Below, in pieces: positions 17,612 through 24,849 of a DNA stretch of 55,839 nucleotides. The stretch spans positions 16,654 to 72,492 of the forward strand of contig DYIZ01000011.1 in assembly GCA_020723385.1 (NCBI GenBank), given 5' to 3'. Source of the stretch: Candidatus Aquidulcis sp. Its GTDB lineage: Bacteria > Chloroflexota > Anaerolineae > Anaerolineales > UBA4823. The notes under the pieces are model-generated. The model worked only from the letters and a program-made list of their open reading frames with translations. It had not been told where the DNA came from and ran no database searches. Position numbers and translations under genes: made by a program. Position 1 is the stretch's first letter; each line of letters opens with the position of its first letter.

Positions 17612-18570
17612 TGGGCGATGATGGTTACGATGTCATGCAAATTGACACGAAGCATATTCGATTCGATGTGGGCCAGGGACAACCCCCGGTCGAGCCGGTT
17701 TTTCAGCGCCCGTCCGGTATAGCGTCCAACCCATTGCAGGAGATGCGCCAGCCGGAGGGTTCTCGCGGGATAGAAAATCTTTTGGGGCTGGAATCCCGCC
17801 CGGCTCAGGAGGATTGCCAGCGTCCGAGGGGTAAAGTACGATACGTGGTCATCGACGAAATGCCGGTGACGCGATCCCATCACCCGTACCCATAGATTGT
17901 CAATATTCGGCGCTTCGATCATGACCAGCCCGCCCGGTTTGAGTATCCGGTGAACAATAGCCAGGGCCTTTACCGGCTCGACCAAATGCTCGATAACCTG
18001 GAAAGCTGTCACAACGTCAAAATATTCGGGCAGGAATGTGCTGTCACGCAGGCTATCGGTCACCACCCTCAGCCCAAACCGCCCACGCGCATGGATGGCG
18101 TGCATGACCGACGGTTCCAGGCCTTCGCCCTCCCAGCCCTGCTGCACCGCTTCGTTCAGAAAAACGCCGCAGTAGCAGCCAATGTCCAGGAGTCTACCAC
18201 GAGTTTTTGAGACTGTGTGCAGCCGGGCCAGCGCATTGCGAGCATTGACTTGTTTTGATTCCAGTTCACTCATATAGGCTTCGATCACCGGTTCTTCCGG
18301 GTTATCACGGATATCCGAGAGATCGGCGCTATCGAGCAGGCGGGGCGGCCTGTCGCACAACGTTGGGCCGTCCTGGATGATCAATCCAAAGCGCTGGATG
18401 GGGTTGACATAGACAAGACCGCACGCCCGGCAGCGCACCACCGGGCCGGGGGGAACCGGCGGCTGGAAAGCGTAGTCGCAAGGCTCAGAAGAAGGCGGCG
18501 GAGCGGGTGGATCGAACCATAGCCGGGCGTCATTTTGGCCGCAGAGAGGGCAAGGACGGGAAAGCAACAT
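17602..18570 (-). CDS. Class I SAM-dependent methyltransferase with N-terminal zinc ribbon
   Basis: 322 residues. The N-terminus has four Cys in two CxxC pairs (PCPLCGQ near residue 7, and CRACGLVYVNP near 47), typical of methyltransferases of sugar or secondary-metabolite pathways. The SAM-binding fold follows: RLLDIGCYCGVFL (motif I), EGLEPS, DVVTAFQVIEHLVEP and LKPGGLVMIEAPN. The substrate is unknown. The gene sits 1 nt after a small zinc-ribbon gene and ends in a heptamer array 35 nt before glpA-glpB, so it is in the glycerol transcript without an obvious role there. Confidence 0.88.
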   Translation of the reverse strand: MLLSRPCPLCGQNDARLWFDPPAPPPSSEPCDYAFQPPVPPGPVVRCRACGLVYVNPIQRFGLIIQDGPTLCDRPPRLLDSADLSDIRDNPEEPVIEAYMSELESKQVNARNALARLHTVSKTRGRLLDIGCYCGVFLNEAVQQGWEGEGLEPSVMHAIHARGRFGLRVVTDSLRDSTFLPEYFDVVTAFQVIEHLVEPVKALAIVHRILKPGGLVMIEAPNIDNLWVRVMGSRHRHFVDDHVSYFTPRTLAILLSRAGFQPQKIFYPARTLRLAHLLQWVGRYTGRALKNRLDRGLSLAHIESNMLRVNLHDIVTIIAQKT

Positions 18571-18571
18571 C

Positions 18572-18835
18572 CTATTTTGAGGTCAAAGGCTGATTAGGGG
18601 CATAAAACTCAAGAAAGCCGCAGGTCACACAGCGGAAGGCAGCAACCTTGAGTCTCCGCCTATCCGTAATTTTGACACCCAAATTTGTTCCCAACCAGGT
18701 TTCTTTTTCAGGTTTACCCGCAATCCATTCGGACGTGGTACGAGGTTCTCCAAAAGTCTCATGTTTATATTCAAGAATAAACCCTTCTTCCATGTCACTT
18801 CCGCATTTGGGACATTTAGATTTGATTTCGCTCAT
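18572..18835 (-). CDS. Small zinc-ribbon protein
   Basis: 87 residues with two widely spaced Cys pairs, CPKCGSDM near residue 8 and CVTCGFLEFYAP near 70, that can form one zinc ribbon. The middle segment (WIAGKPEKETWLGTNLG) and the C-terminal RCVTCGFLEFYA pattern fit the small PF20097-like (DUF6487) family of bacterial proteins of unknown role. It lies between glpK (18-nt gap) and the methyltransferase (1-nt gap), so it is co-transcribed. No signal peptide or membrane segment is visible. Confidence 0.75.
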   Translation of the reverse strand: MSEIKSKCPKCGSDMEEGFILEYKHETFGEPRTTSEWIAGKPEKETWLGTNLGVKITDRRRLKVAAFRCVTCGFLEFYAPNQPLTSK

Positions 18836-18853
18836 AAATTTACCTCGATTACT

Positions 18854-20371
18854 CTACTCGACCCAATTCATCGTCCGTTCCACGGCCCGTTTCCAGTCAT
18901 GATAGAGACGCTGGCGCTGGTCAGCAGGCATAACCGGCTGCCAGGTTTTGTCCACCTGCCAGTTGGCGCGCAGGTCTTCCGGGTTTTCCCAGAAACCCAC
19001 CGCCAGCCCGGCAGCATACGCCGCGCCGAGAGCGGTCGTCTCAGCCACGCGTGGGCGCACCACAGGGACACCCAACAGGTCGGCCTGGAATTGCATGAGC
19101 AGCTCGTTGTAAACCATGCCGCCGTCAACTTTAAGAGCCTTCAGCTCGACGCCGGAGTCTTTGCGCATGGCGTCGAGCACCTCACGCGTCTGGAAGGCGG
19201 TCGCTTCGAGGGCGGCTCGGGCGATGTGCGCCTTGTTGATATAGCGTGTCATCCCGACGATAGCGCCGCGCGCATCCGAGCGCCAATAGGGCGCGAACAA
19301 CCCGGAGAAAGCCGGGACGAAGTAGATGCCGCCATTGTCGTTGACCGTAGCGGCCAGCGTCTCGATCTCGGCAGATTGGTTGATGAGACCGAGGTTGTCA
19401 CGCAGCCACTGCACCAGCGCGCCGGTGATGGCGATGGAGCCTTCGAGGGCGTATACCGCCGGCTGGCTGCCGAGCTTGTATCCCAGGGTGGTCAGCAAGC
19501 CCGATGACGATTGCACAGGTTGATTGCCGGTGTTGAGCAGCATGAAACAGCCGGTGCCGTAAGTATTCTTGGCCTCGCCCGCGCTGAAACAGGTCTGCCC
19601 GACGAGGGCGGCTTGCTGGTCGCCCAGGTCGCCGCAGACGGGATAAGCTGCGCCGAACGGCCCATCGGGCGAGGTGGTTCCCCAGGTGGCCGGATCGCTG
19701 GAGGCCACGATGCGCGGCAGCATGGCACGCGGGATGCCGAGGATGCGCAGGATGTCGTCATCCCAATCGAGGGTGGTGAGATCCATCAACATCGTGCGGC
19801 TGGCGTTGGTTACGTCAGTAACGTGCGAGCCGCTGTCGGGGCCGCCAGTCAGCCACCAGATGACCCAGGTGTCAATGTTGCCAAACAAGGCGTCGCCGCG
19901 CTCGGCGGCGGCGCGCACACCGGCCACGTTGTCGAGAATCCACTTGATTTTTGGGCCGGAGAAATAGGTTGCCAGCGGCAGTCCGACTTGACCCCGGAAA
20001 CGATCCTGCCCGCCATTTTGGGCCAGTTCGTCGCAGATATCTTTGGTGCGCGTATCCTGCCAGACAATGGCATTGTAGAACGGGTTGCCAGTGCGCCGAT
20101 CCCAAACGAGGGTGGTCTCACGCTGGTTGGTGATCCCCAGGGCGGCAAGCGACGAGGGGTGTCCGGCGATCCCGGCTTTGACGGTCGCTTCCCGAATCAC
20201 TTCTTGCGTTCGTTCCCAGATTTCGAGCGGATCGTGCTCGACCCAGCCCGGCTGGGGATAGATTTGGTGGTGCTCTTTTTGAGCCAGGCTGACCACCAAC
20301 CCGCTGTGGTCGAAGATCATACAGCGGGTGCTGGTCGTGCCCTGGTCAATGGCGGCAATGAATTGAGGCAT
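18854..20371 (-). CDS. glpK: Glycerol kinase
   Basis: FGGY-family kinase that phosphorylates glycerol to glycerol-3-phosphate, the substrate of the GlpABC enzyme encoded downstream. Family hallmarks: [15 protein letters not shown] at the N-terminus, [10 protein letters not shown], the ATP-site [13 protein letters not shown] and [14 protein letters not shown], and the C-terminal [18 protein letters not shown]. The 505 residues match the usual length. It begins 3 nt after the stop of the GGDEF gene, preceded by AAAGGA. Known GlpK enzymes are allosterically inhibited; nothing in this sequence allows that to be judged here. Confidence 0.96.
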   Translation of the reverse strand: MPQFIAAIDQGTTSTRCMIFDHSGLVVSLAQKEHHQIYPQPGWVEHDPLEIWERTQEVIREATVKAGIAGHPSSLAALGITNQRETTLVWDRRTGNPFYNAIVWQDTRTKDICDELAQNGGQDRFRGQVGLPLATYFSGPKIKWILDNVAGVRAAAERGDALFGNIDTWVIWWLTGGPDSGSHVTDVTNASRTMLMDLTTLDWDDDILRILGIPRAMLPRIVASSDPATWGTTSPDGPFGAAYPVCGDLGDQQAALVGQTCFSAGEAKNTYGTGCFMLLNTGNQPVQSSSGLLTTLGYKLGSQPAVYALEGSIAITGALVQWLRDNLGLINQSAEIETLAATVNDNGGIYFVPAFSGLFAPYWRSDARGAIVGMTRYINKAHIARAALEATAFQTREVLDAMRKDSGVELKALKVDGGMVYNELLMQFQADLLGVPVVRPRVAETTALGAAYAAGLAVGFWENPEDLRANWQVDKTWQPVMPADQRQRLYHDWKRAVERTMNWVE

Positions 20372-20374
20372 GGG

Positions 20375-21400
20375 TTATATCCTTTCTAAACAAGGTTGTT
20401 CATTTGGCGGCGGATCGGAGACTACAACCTGGTTTCTCCCGCCGTTTTTTGCCCGGTACAGCGCGCCGTCGGCGAGGTTGATGTATTTTTCGAAGTTTTC
20501 GGCAGTTGCTTCGCTTGGGCAACTGTCGGCGGAATACCCGCTGACTCCCAGGCTGACCGTGATCGAGACCTGCCCATCGCTGACGCTGATGGGGGTGTCG
20601 GCAATACATTTGCGCAATCGCTCCGCCACCAGCCGCGCGCAATTCAGACCGGTCTCCGGCAGCAGAACAATAAATTCTTCACCGCCGTACCGGCCAAGCA
20701 CGTCGGTTTTTCGTAGCGTCTCGCGGCACCGGCTGGCTACGGCTCTCAACACCTGGTCGCCTACAGTATGACCATATTGATCGTTTACGTGCTTAAAGTG
20801 ATCAATGTCCATCATGATAAGGGATACCGGATTTCGATAGCGCCGGGAGCGTTCGAATTCCAAGGTGGTTACGTTGAAAAAGTGGCGGCGGTTGAACAGC
20901 CCAGTCAGTGGGTCGGTGATTGCTAATCGCTGGATATCTTCGATCAGCCGGGCATTTTCGGCGCGCGTTTCCTGCAGCCGCTCGACCATTGTGTTGAAAG
21001 CCGTCGAGAACTCACCCATAAAATCTACCCGGTGGCTGAAGTCGCCCTCCGCTATCCTTTGGGTCTGCCAGGTGAGATGACGTAAACTGGCCTGGAGTGA
21101 TTTTAGAGCACCGGCCAGGTGGCCTTTGACCTGCAAGGATTGCGAAAGGTCGCCATTAGCAAGCGCGAGTGTAAACTGACGAATAGCCAATAGGCTGCTG
21201 TAAAACTCCTTCAACGACCCAATTTCACTCAATCGAGCTGGCGGGCTGGCGGGCGGGCTGCCGGCGAATACAGAATCTTCGAGCTGCCTAAGGGCAATTT
21301 CCAACAATTCGATTGCCTCTGCTTCGCCCGTGGGAGGGGAATCTTTTTCCGGTTGTGGAGTATCCCGAAACTCAGGTGTTGCCGTGTTTGGATCGCCCAT
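20375..21400 (-). CDS. Diguanylate cyclase (GGDEF) with HAMP-like linker
   Basis: Makes cyclic di-GMP from two GTP. The C-terminal catalytic domain has the active motif GGEEF and, five residues before it, an RxxD product-inhibition site (RKTD), so both activity and feedback look intact. The middle has a HAMP-like segment (IAEGDFSHRVDFMGEFSTAFNTMVERLQE region) but no membrane helix, so the enzyme should be cytosolic. The N-terminal 90 residues are acidic with no clear domain. It is packed between a V4R protein gene (6-nt gap) and glpK (3-nt gap). Confidence 0.93.
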   Translation of the reverse strand: MGDPNTATPEFRDTPQPEKDSPPTGEAEAIELLEIALRQLEDSVFAGSPPASPPARLSEIGSLKEFYSSLLAIRQFTLALANGDLSQSLQVKGHLAGALKSLQASLRHLTWQTQRIAEGDFSHRVDFMGEFSTAFNTMVERLQETRAENARLIEDIQRLAITDPLTGLFNRRHFFNVTTLEFERSRRYRNPVSLIMMDIDHFKHVNDQYGHTVGDQVLRAVASRCRETLRKTDVLGRYGGEEFIVLLPETGLNCARLVAERLRKCIADTPISVSDGQVSITVSLGVSGYSADSCPSEATAENFEKYINLADGALYRAKNGGRNQVVVSDPPPNEQPCLERI

Positions 21401-21406
21401 TGGGAT

Positions 21407-21943
21407 CTAAACCACCTCTGCTGAAAACCGGCAGGTCCGGTCGCCCGTACACCAGCAGTCTATTTCTTTGACCTTGAACGACTTGCCCGTGAAACTTTCC
21501 AGGATTCCGGCAATGAATCCTTCGTCATAGACACAAATCTCGAAATCCAGCTCGGGCAGGCCGGAACAATCCAGGTCTTCCGATACGGTCAAGATGAATG
21601 AGCCTGCTGCGAGGTCGGCTTTTTCGACGCGCAAGATGCCGATGCCCATATCGCTCAAAGCCTTTTGGGTTCGCCGAATCAACTCATTGAAATCCCCCGG
21701 CTGATTGGGATTTTCTGCTTGGGCGAGAATATGCTGATAAAATTCAGAGCCGGCCAGCTTGCCAGAATCATAGAAGATCTGATCCGTTTTTTTAGCGCCA
21801 AAGTTTTTCTCCAACACATCGCGGAAACAGAATTGCATCAGCCGGTAGACTTCCAGGCGGGTCGTCGGCCCGAGATTGGGCCGCCCCAAAGCGATATCCC
21901 CCAATAAGTCCCAAGTGAATTGATATTGATTGGGTGATTTCAT
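21407..21943 (-). CDS. V4R domain protein (small-molecule sensor)
   Basis: V4R domains bind small ligands and are found in BchJ-like proteins and as sensory modules. The 178 residues show the family layout: a helical start (FTWDLLGDIALGRPNLGP), FRDVLEKNFGAKKTDQIFYDSG, LAGSEFYQHIL, and the closing motif KEIDCWCTGDRTCRFSAE with paired Cys that may hold a metal. I take the ATG at 21943, with AAAGGA eight bases upstream; an ATG nine bases earlier (21952) has no spacing for a ribosome site. It is the first gene of a tight trio with GGDEF and glpK, suggesting it senses something relevant to the cyclase. Confidence 0.85.
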   Translation of the reverse strand: MKSPNQYQFTWDLLGDIALGRPNLGPTTRLEVYRLMQFCFRDVLEKNFGAKKTDQIFYDSGKLAGSEFYQHILAQAENPNQPGDFNELIRRTQKALSDMGIGILRVEKADLAAGSFILTVSEDLDCSGLPELDFEICVYDEGFIAGILESFTGKSFKVKEIDCWCTGDRTCRFSAEVV

Positions 21944-21974
21944 GGTAGGCATCCTTTCATGCTCGTTTCGGTTT

Positions 21975-22559
21975 TTATTTTTCCTCGTCAATCACGATCT
22001 GCGCCGGATCTTCGACGACGATCTCGATCGAGCCGTTGTATTCCTCGATCTTCCCGGTGACGCAGATATTCAGGTCGAGATAAATCTGCGCCGGATCGCC
22101 GGGGAATTTGTCGCGGTCGCTTTCCCAAATGACAACGGTAAACCGCTCCGGATCAGGATATTTCGCGCCAATGTTGAGGAAAGTGGGCTTCCCATTGCTG
22201 GTCTCAGCGTAATGACTGTCCAGAACTGGGCCGCAAACGGTGGTCTCCTCGCCGATGTGAGCGGCAGCCTCATCCCACAGGATATAAGGCAGGCTCGTCG
22301 GCGTTGGCGTATCCAGAAAGATGGGAACGGCGGTAGCCGACAACTGGGCAATGGTGGGCAGGGGGATGCTGGGTGAGGGGAGGGGAGGCGGGATCGGCGT
22401 GCTGGTGGGGGGGAGCAATGTCGGGGTGGCAACAACCTCCGGGGTAGCAGTAACAACAATCACAACGGTTTTCGGAGTCGAACAAGCGGGGAGCAGGAGA
22501 GCAAATGAGCAAATCAGCAGAAGAGCAAATGAGCGAATCGGTAAAGATTTTCGTTGCAT
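21975..22559 (-). CDS. Small lipoprotein with OB-fold-like domain
   Basis: 194 residues with a lipoprotein signal ending in the lipobox LLPAC (Cys 26), a Thr/Pro/Val-rich neck (about 30-85) and a compact domain from about 95 on (AAAHIGEETTVCGPVLDSHY, FLNIGAKYPDPERFTVVIWE, LDLNICVTGKIEEYNGSIEI) that looks like a small nucleic-acid-type OB fold seen in secreted proteins. The hydrophobic core of the signal peptide is two copies of an eight-residue unit, SFALLLIC-like, coded by an octamer array. It starts 31 nt after the oxidoreductase stop. Confidence 0.82.
   Translation of the reverse strand: MQRKSLPIRSFALLLICSFALLLPACSTPKTVVIVVTATPEVVATPTLLPPTSTPIPPPLPSPSIPLPTIAQLSATAVPIFLDTPTPTSLPYILWDEAAAHIGEETTVCGPVLDSHYAETSNGKPTFLNIGAKYPDPERFTVVIWESDRDKFPGDPAQIYLDLNICVTGKIEEYNGSIEIVVEDPAQIVIDEEK
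22491..22538. repeat. Octamer array coding a signal peptide
   Basis: Six 8-nt units in exact register: GAGCAAAT three times, plus GAGCAGGA, CAGCAGAA and GAGCGAAT. On the coding strand three octamers equal eight codons, giving IRSFALLL then ICSFALLL at residues 8-23, i.e. the whole hydrophobic part of the lipoprotein signal. Confidence 0.92.
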
Positions 22560-22575
22560 GTTATGGCCTCCTCAA

Positions 22576-22595
22576 TTTACTGATCACTGCTCACT
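22576..22595. repeat. Short TCACTGN heptamer run at the oxidoreductase stop
   Basis: TTACTGA, TCACTGC, TCACT in 7-nt register. The TGA stop of the oxidoreductase gene (22591-22593, minus strand) is part of this run. Short, so weaker than the other arrays. Confidence 0.5.
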
Positions 22596-24684
22596 TTTTC
22601 TTTTCCATCACATCCAGCTTCGCCGCCTGGTAAGGCGCGCTGACATCCGGGAGAGCTTCCGGCCCGGCAGCGAATGCCTCCGCAATCCCGGCGCGCATCT
22701 CATCCCAGAAAGCCCGTGCACCGGCCCACTTATCCTCGCGGAAACGGCGCACCCACTCGTGAAGGCTGTCGTTTGCCAGCCCGTGACGCTCCCACTTCTC
22801 GAGGAACTGCCAGATGATATCCACCGTGCGCTCGGATTCCCAAAAGGCCACAGAATCGCCATCGGCCTCATAAATCATCTTCGCTCGTGAAAATTGATGC
22901 GCCTTGTAGTTCAACGGGAACTGGTAGTGCGCCTCGATGATCTCGTCCACAATAGCTTCTACCCATTTGCGATGGAACCGGCACACGCCCGAATTTTCAC
23001 TGAACAGCTCGTACACCATCCGCTCGACGCACTTTTTCCCTAACTCGCGCGGCGGGACGTAATCCACGCCGTAATATACAAAATACTTGCCCATCATCGG
23101 CATCGGCGCCAACATGCCGGGAACCCAATATTGGTTGGGGGTCATGCTGCCGGAGTCGCCGTGGGAGGTGTAAACCGCGAGCGAGGATGGTTGACGGTTG
23201 ACGGTTGACGGTTGTGTTCCATCGAGCGACCTGGCAGCGGCGCGGATTCCCTGGCGGAATGGCTCGCCAGCCTCCTCGAAGACGATCATCTCGGCGATGC
23301 AGCGGGCATACCCGGCGTTGCGATGAGAGTCGGCTACGAGATCGAACGCATCATCACCCTTATCCCCTACTCCCCTATCCCCCATCCCCTGTGTTTTCGG
23401 GGCGAACCCGAAAGCCATCGCCTCCCTCGGCGGCAGGCCAAACTCCGCCGGGTCGAGCAGACCTTTCCAAATGCACTCCATCAGCCACGAGATCGTCCCG
23501 CCAATCTGGATGGCGTCAATCCCCAGCGCGTCCACGTAATGATTGAGCGCCTCGGCGGCGCGCTGGTCGAACACACCCACCTGCGGGCCGAGGGCGTGAT
23601 ACGGCTCGTAATCCTTCTTGTACACGCCCGAATATTTTTTACACGCTACCGAGCACGGCTCGCCGCAGTGCGCGAAACTTTTGGGCTGGATGATCTCCTC
23701 GTTGAACTGCTTGAGGTAATGCCCCAAAATGAACTGCTCATGCTGCGCCAGCCGCGCTTCGTCGGTTTCGTAGATCGAGGCGTAATTGAAGCTGAACAGC
23801 TTGTCCTCGCCGGTGTACATGTTCACACCGAAGGTGCCGCCGGTCATAAAACCGGGGACGTAACGGTACTTTTCAGCCGCCCCCAGGTCAACTTTCATCA
23901 TGGACTCGCCATAATAGCGTTGGAAATACCCGTCAATCTCTTTGGAATCCTTCAAATCGGGGTCTTCCCAATCGCCGCCGAAGATGCACGCTGCGATGCG
24001 GTGGAATTGCAGCAGCCGCGACCCCAGCCCGCCGCGCCCGGCCCAATCGTCAATCGGTGTGATGCGTCCCTTGCGGATGGCGTTGCTGCCGATGATGCCC
24101 TGGTTGGTCGTTCGGGAGGCCGGCCCTACGGCGAACACACGCACCCAGTCGCCTTGGAATTCCTTGCCGAACTTGTCGAATACATACTGCTGGAGGGCGT
24201 AAAACCCCAAGAGTGGCGTGCCATCCGGGTCAGCATACCCCGTCCAGATCAGGTCAGGGTTGATCGGTTCCAGCCGCGCCGAAATTTCGCCATTTTTATG
24301 GTTCAGGATCAAGACCGAATCCTGCGCGGCCTGCCCTTGCAAGCAGACGAAATCCACCCCCACGCGATGCATGATGTACGCCGCCCCGCCGATTGACGAA
24401 ACGTAAAACCCCTCCCACTGCGGTGAATACCCGCAAAAAACCAGCCGCCGTGTGCCGGGGATGCGCGATCCGGCCAGTGGGCCGCCTCCGAAAGTCAGGA
24501 TGGGGGACGGATGACCGTTGACCGTCGTCGGTCTTCCGTCCTCCGTCGCTATATGCCTTGCCCACCCATAATCAACTGGCCCGATGATGTGGACGCCGTT
24601 GATGCGATGCAGGATGGGGTTGATTTGATAGTCGCCGGTGGCGAGGTCAATGATGAGTTCACGCTGGCCAAGTTGGTGAGTCAT
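22591..24684 (-). CDS. Aldehyde ferredoxin oxidoreductase family protein
   Basis: Tungsten- or molybdenum-pterin enzyme that would oxidise an aldehyde with ferredoxin or another carrier. The N-terminal beta domain contains LTFGGGPLAGSRIPGTRR; GRGGLGSRLLQ follows; cluster ligands appear in HCGEPCSVACKKY with C-x3-C-x3-C spacing instead of the usual C-x2-C-x3-C, and the C-terminal ligand is in SGVCRFHRKW. About 697 residues, longer than the usual 600-620. Three in-frame heptamer arrays account for part of this, at about residues 46-60, 432-443 and 490-499. I take the ATG at 24684 because upstream codons do not match the family. The substrate is unknown. Confidence 0.87.
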   Translation of the reverse strand: MTHQLGQRELIIDLATGDYQINPILHRINGVHIIGPVDYGWARHIATEDGRPTTVNGHPSPILTFGGGPLAGSRIPGTRRLVFCGYSPQWEGFYVSSIGGAAYIMHRVGVDFVCLQGQAAQDSVLILNHKNGEISARLEPINPDLIWTGYADPDGTPLLGFYALQQYVFDKFGKEFQGDWVRVFAVGPASRTTNQGIIGSNAIRKGRITPIDDWAGRGGLGSRLLQFHRIAACIFGGDWEDPDLKDSKEIDGYFQRYYGESMMKVDLGAAEKYRYVPGFMTGGTFGVNMYTGEDKLFSFNYASIYETDEARLAQHEQFILGHYLKQFNEEIIQPKSFAHCGEPCSVACKKYSGVYKKDYEPYHALGPQVGVFDQRAAEALNHYVDALGIDAIQIGGTISWLMECIWKGLLDPAEFGLPPREAMAFGFAPKTQGMGDRGVGDKGDDAFDLVADSHRNAGYARCIAEMIVFEEAGEPFRQGIRAAARSLDGTQPSTVNRQPSSLAVYTSHGDSGSMTPNQYWVPGMLAPMPMMGKYFVYYGVDYVPPRELGKKCVERMVYELFSENSGVCRFHRKWVEAIVDEIIEAHYQFPLNYKAHQFSRAKMIYEADGDSVAFWESERTVDIIWQFLEKWERHGLANDSLHEWVRRFREDKWAGARAFWDEMRAGIAEAFAAGPEALPDVSAPYQAAKLDVMEKKK
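23189..23216. repeat. GGTTGAC x3 plus GGTTGTG array in the oxidoreductase gene
   Basis: Four 7-nt units in exact tandem, coding TQPSTVNRQPSS at about residues 490-499, between SLDG and the conserved YTSHGDSGSMTPNQYW segment. Confidence 0.92.
23357..23391. repeat. TCCCCTA heptamer array in the oxidoreductase gene
   Basis: Five degenerate 7-nt units (CCCTTAT, CCCCTAC, TCCCCTA, TCCCCCA, TCCCCTG), coding GMGDRGVGDKGDD at about residues 432-443, a loop between GFAPKT and the FDLVADSHRN helix. Confidence 0.88.
24506..24547. repeat. GACCGTN heptamer array near the oxidoreductase N-terminus
   Basis: Six 7-nt units (GACGGAT, GACCGTT, GACCGTC, GTCGGTC, TTCCGTC, CTCCGTC), coding TEDGRPTTVNGHPS at about residues 46-60, just before the conserved LTFGGGPLAG. 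Confidence 0.9.
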
Positions 24685-24757
24685 AGGGATTATTATACAT
24701 TCAGGTTGCGAAAAGCGCACAACTCGATGATAATGCAGTTCTGGCGCATAACTACAA

Positions 24758-24825
24758 TTCACCGCTGAGAGCGCGGAGTATAACTATTAGCATGACTCAG
24801 CGTTCTCCGCGCACTCCGCGGTGAA
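24758..24825. repeat. Palindromic element in the divergent promoter region
   Basis: ATTCACCGCTGAGAGCGCGG-type left arm (24758-24779) and CTCCGCGCACTCCGCGGTGA-type right arm (24805-24825) are complementary with few mismatches, loop about 25 nt. It lies between the divergent oxidoreductase (minus) and propeller protein (plus) genes, the only such element located 5' of both neighbours. The 165-nt intergenic region must also hold both promoters; I cannot place them with confidence. Confidence 0.8.
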
Positions 24826-24849
24826 TCTTTTCAACCGGAGAGAGCAGTT

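Noticed and set aside
23212-24396. Plus-strand open frame opposite the oxidoreductase gene
   Set aside because: No domain evidence; it is kept open by the third-position GC bias of the minus-strand gene and by the stop-free arrays.
14110-24547. CRISPR array
   Set aside because: The tandem units are 7-8 nt without spacers, and no cas genes are present.
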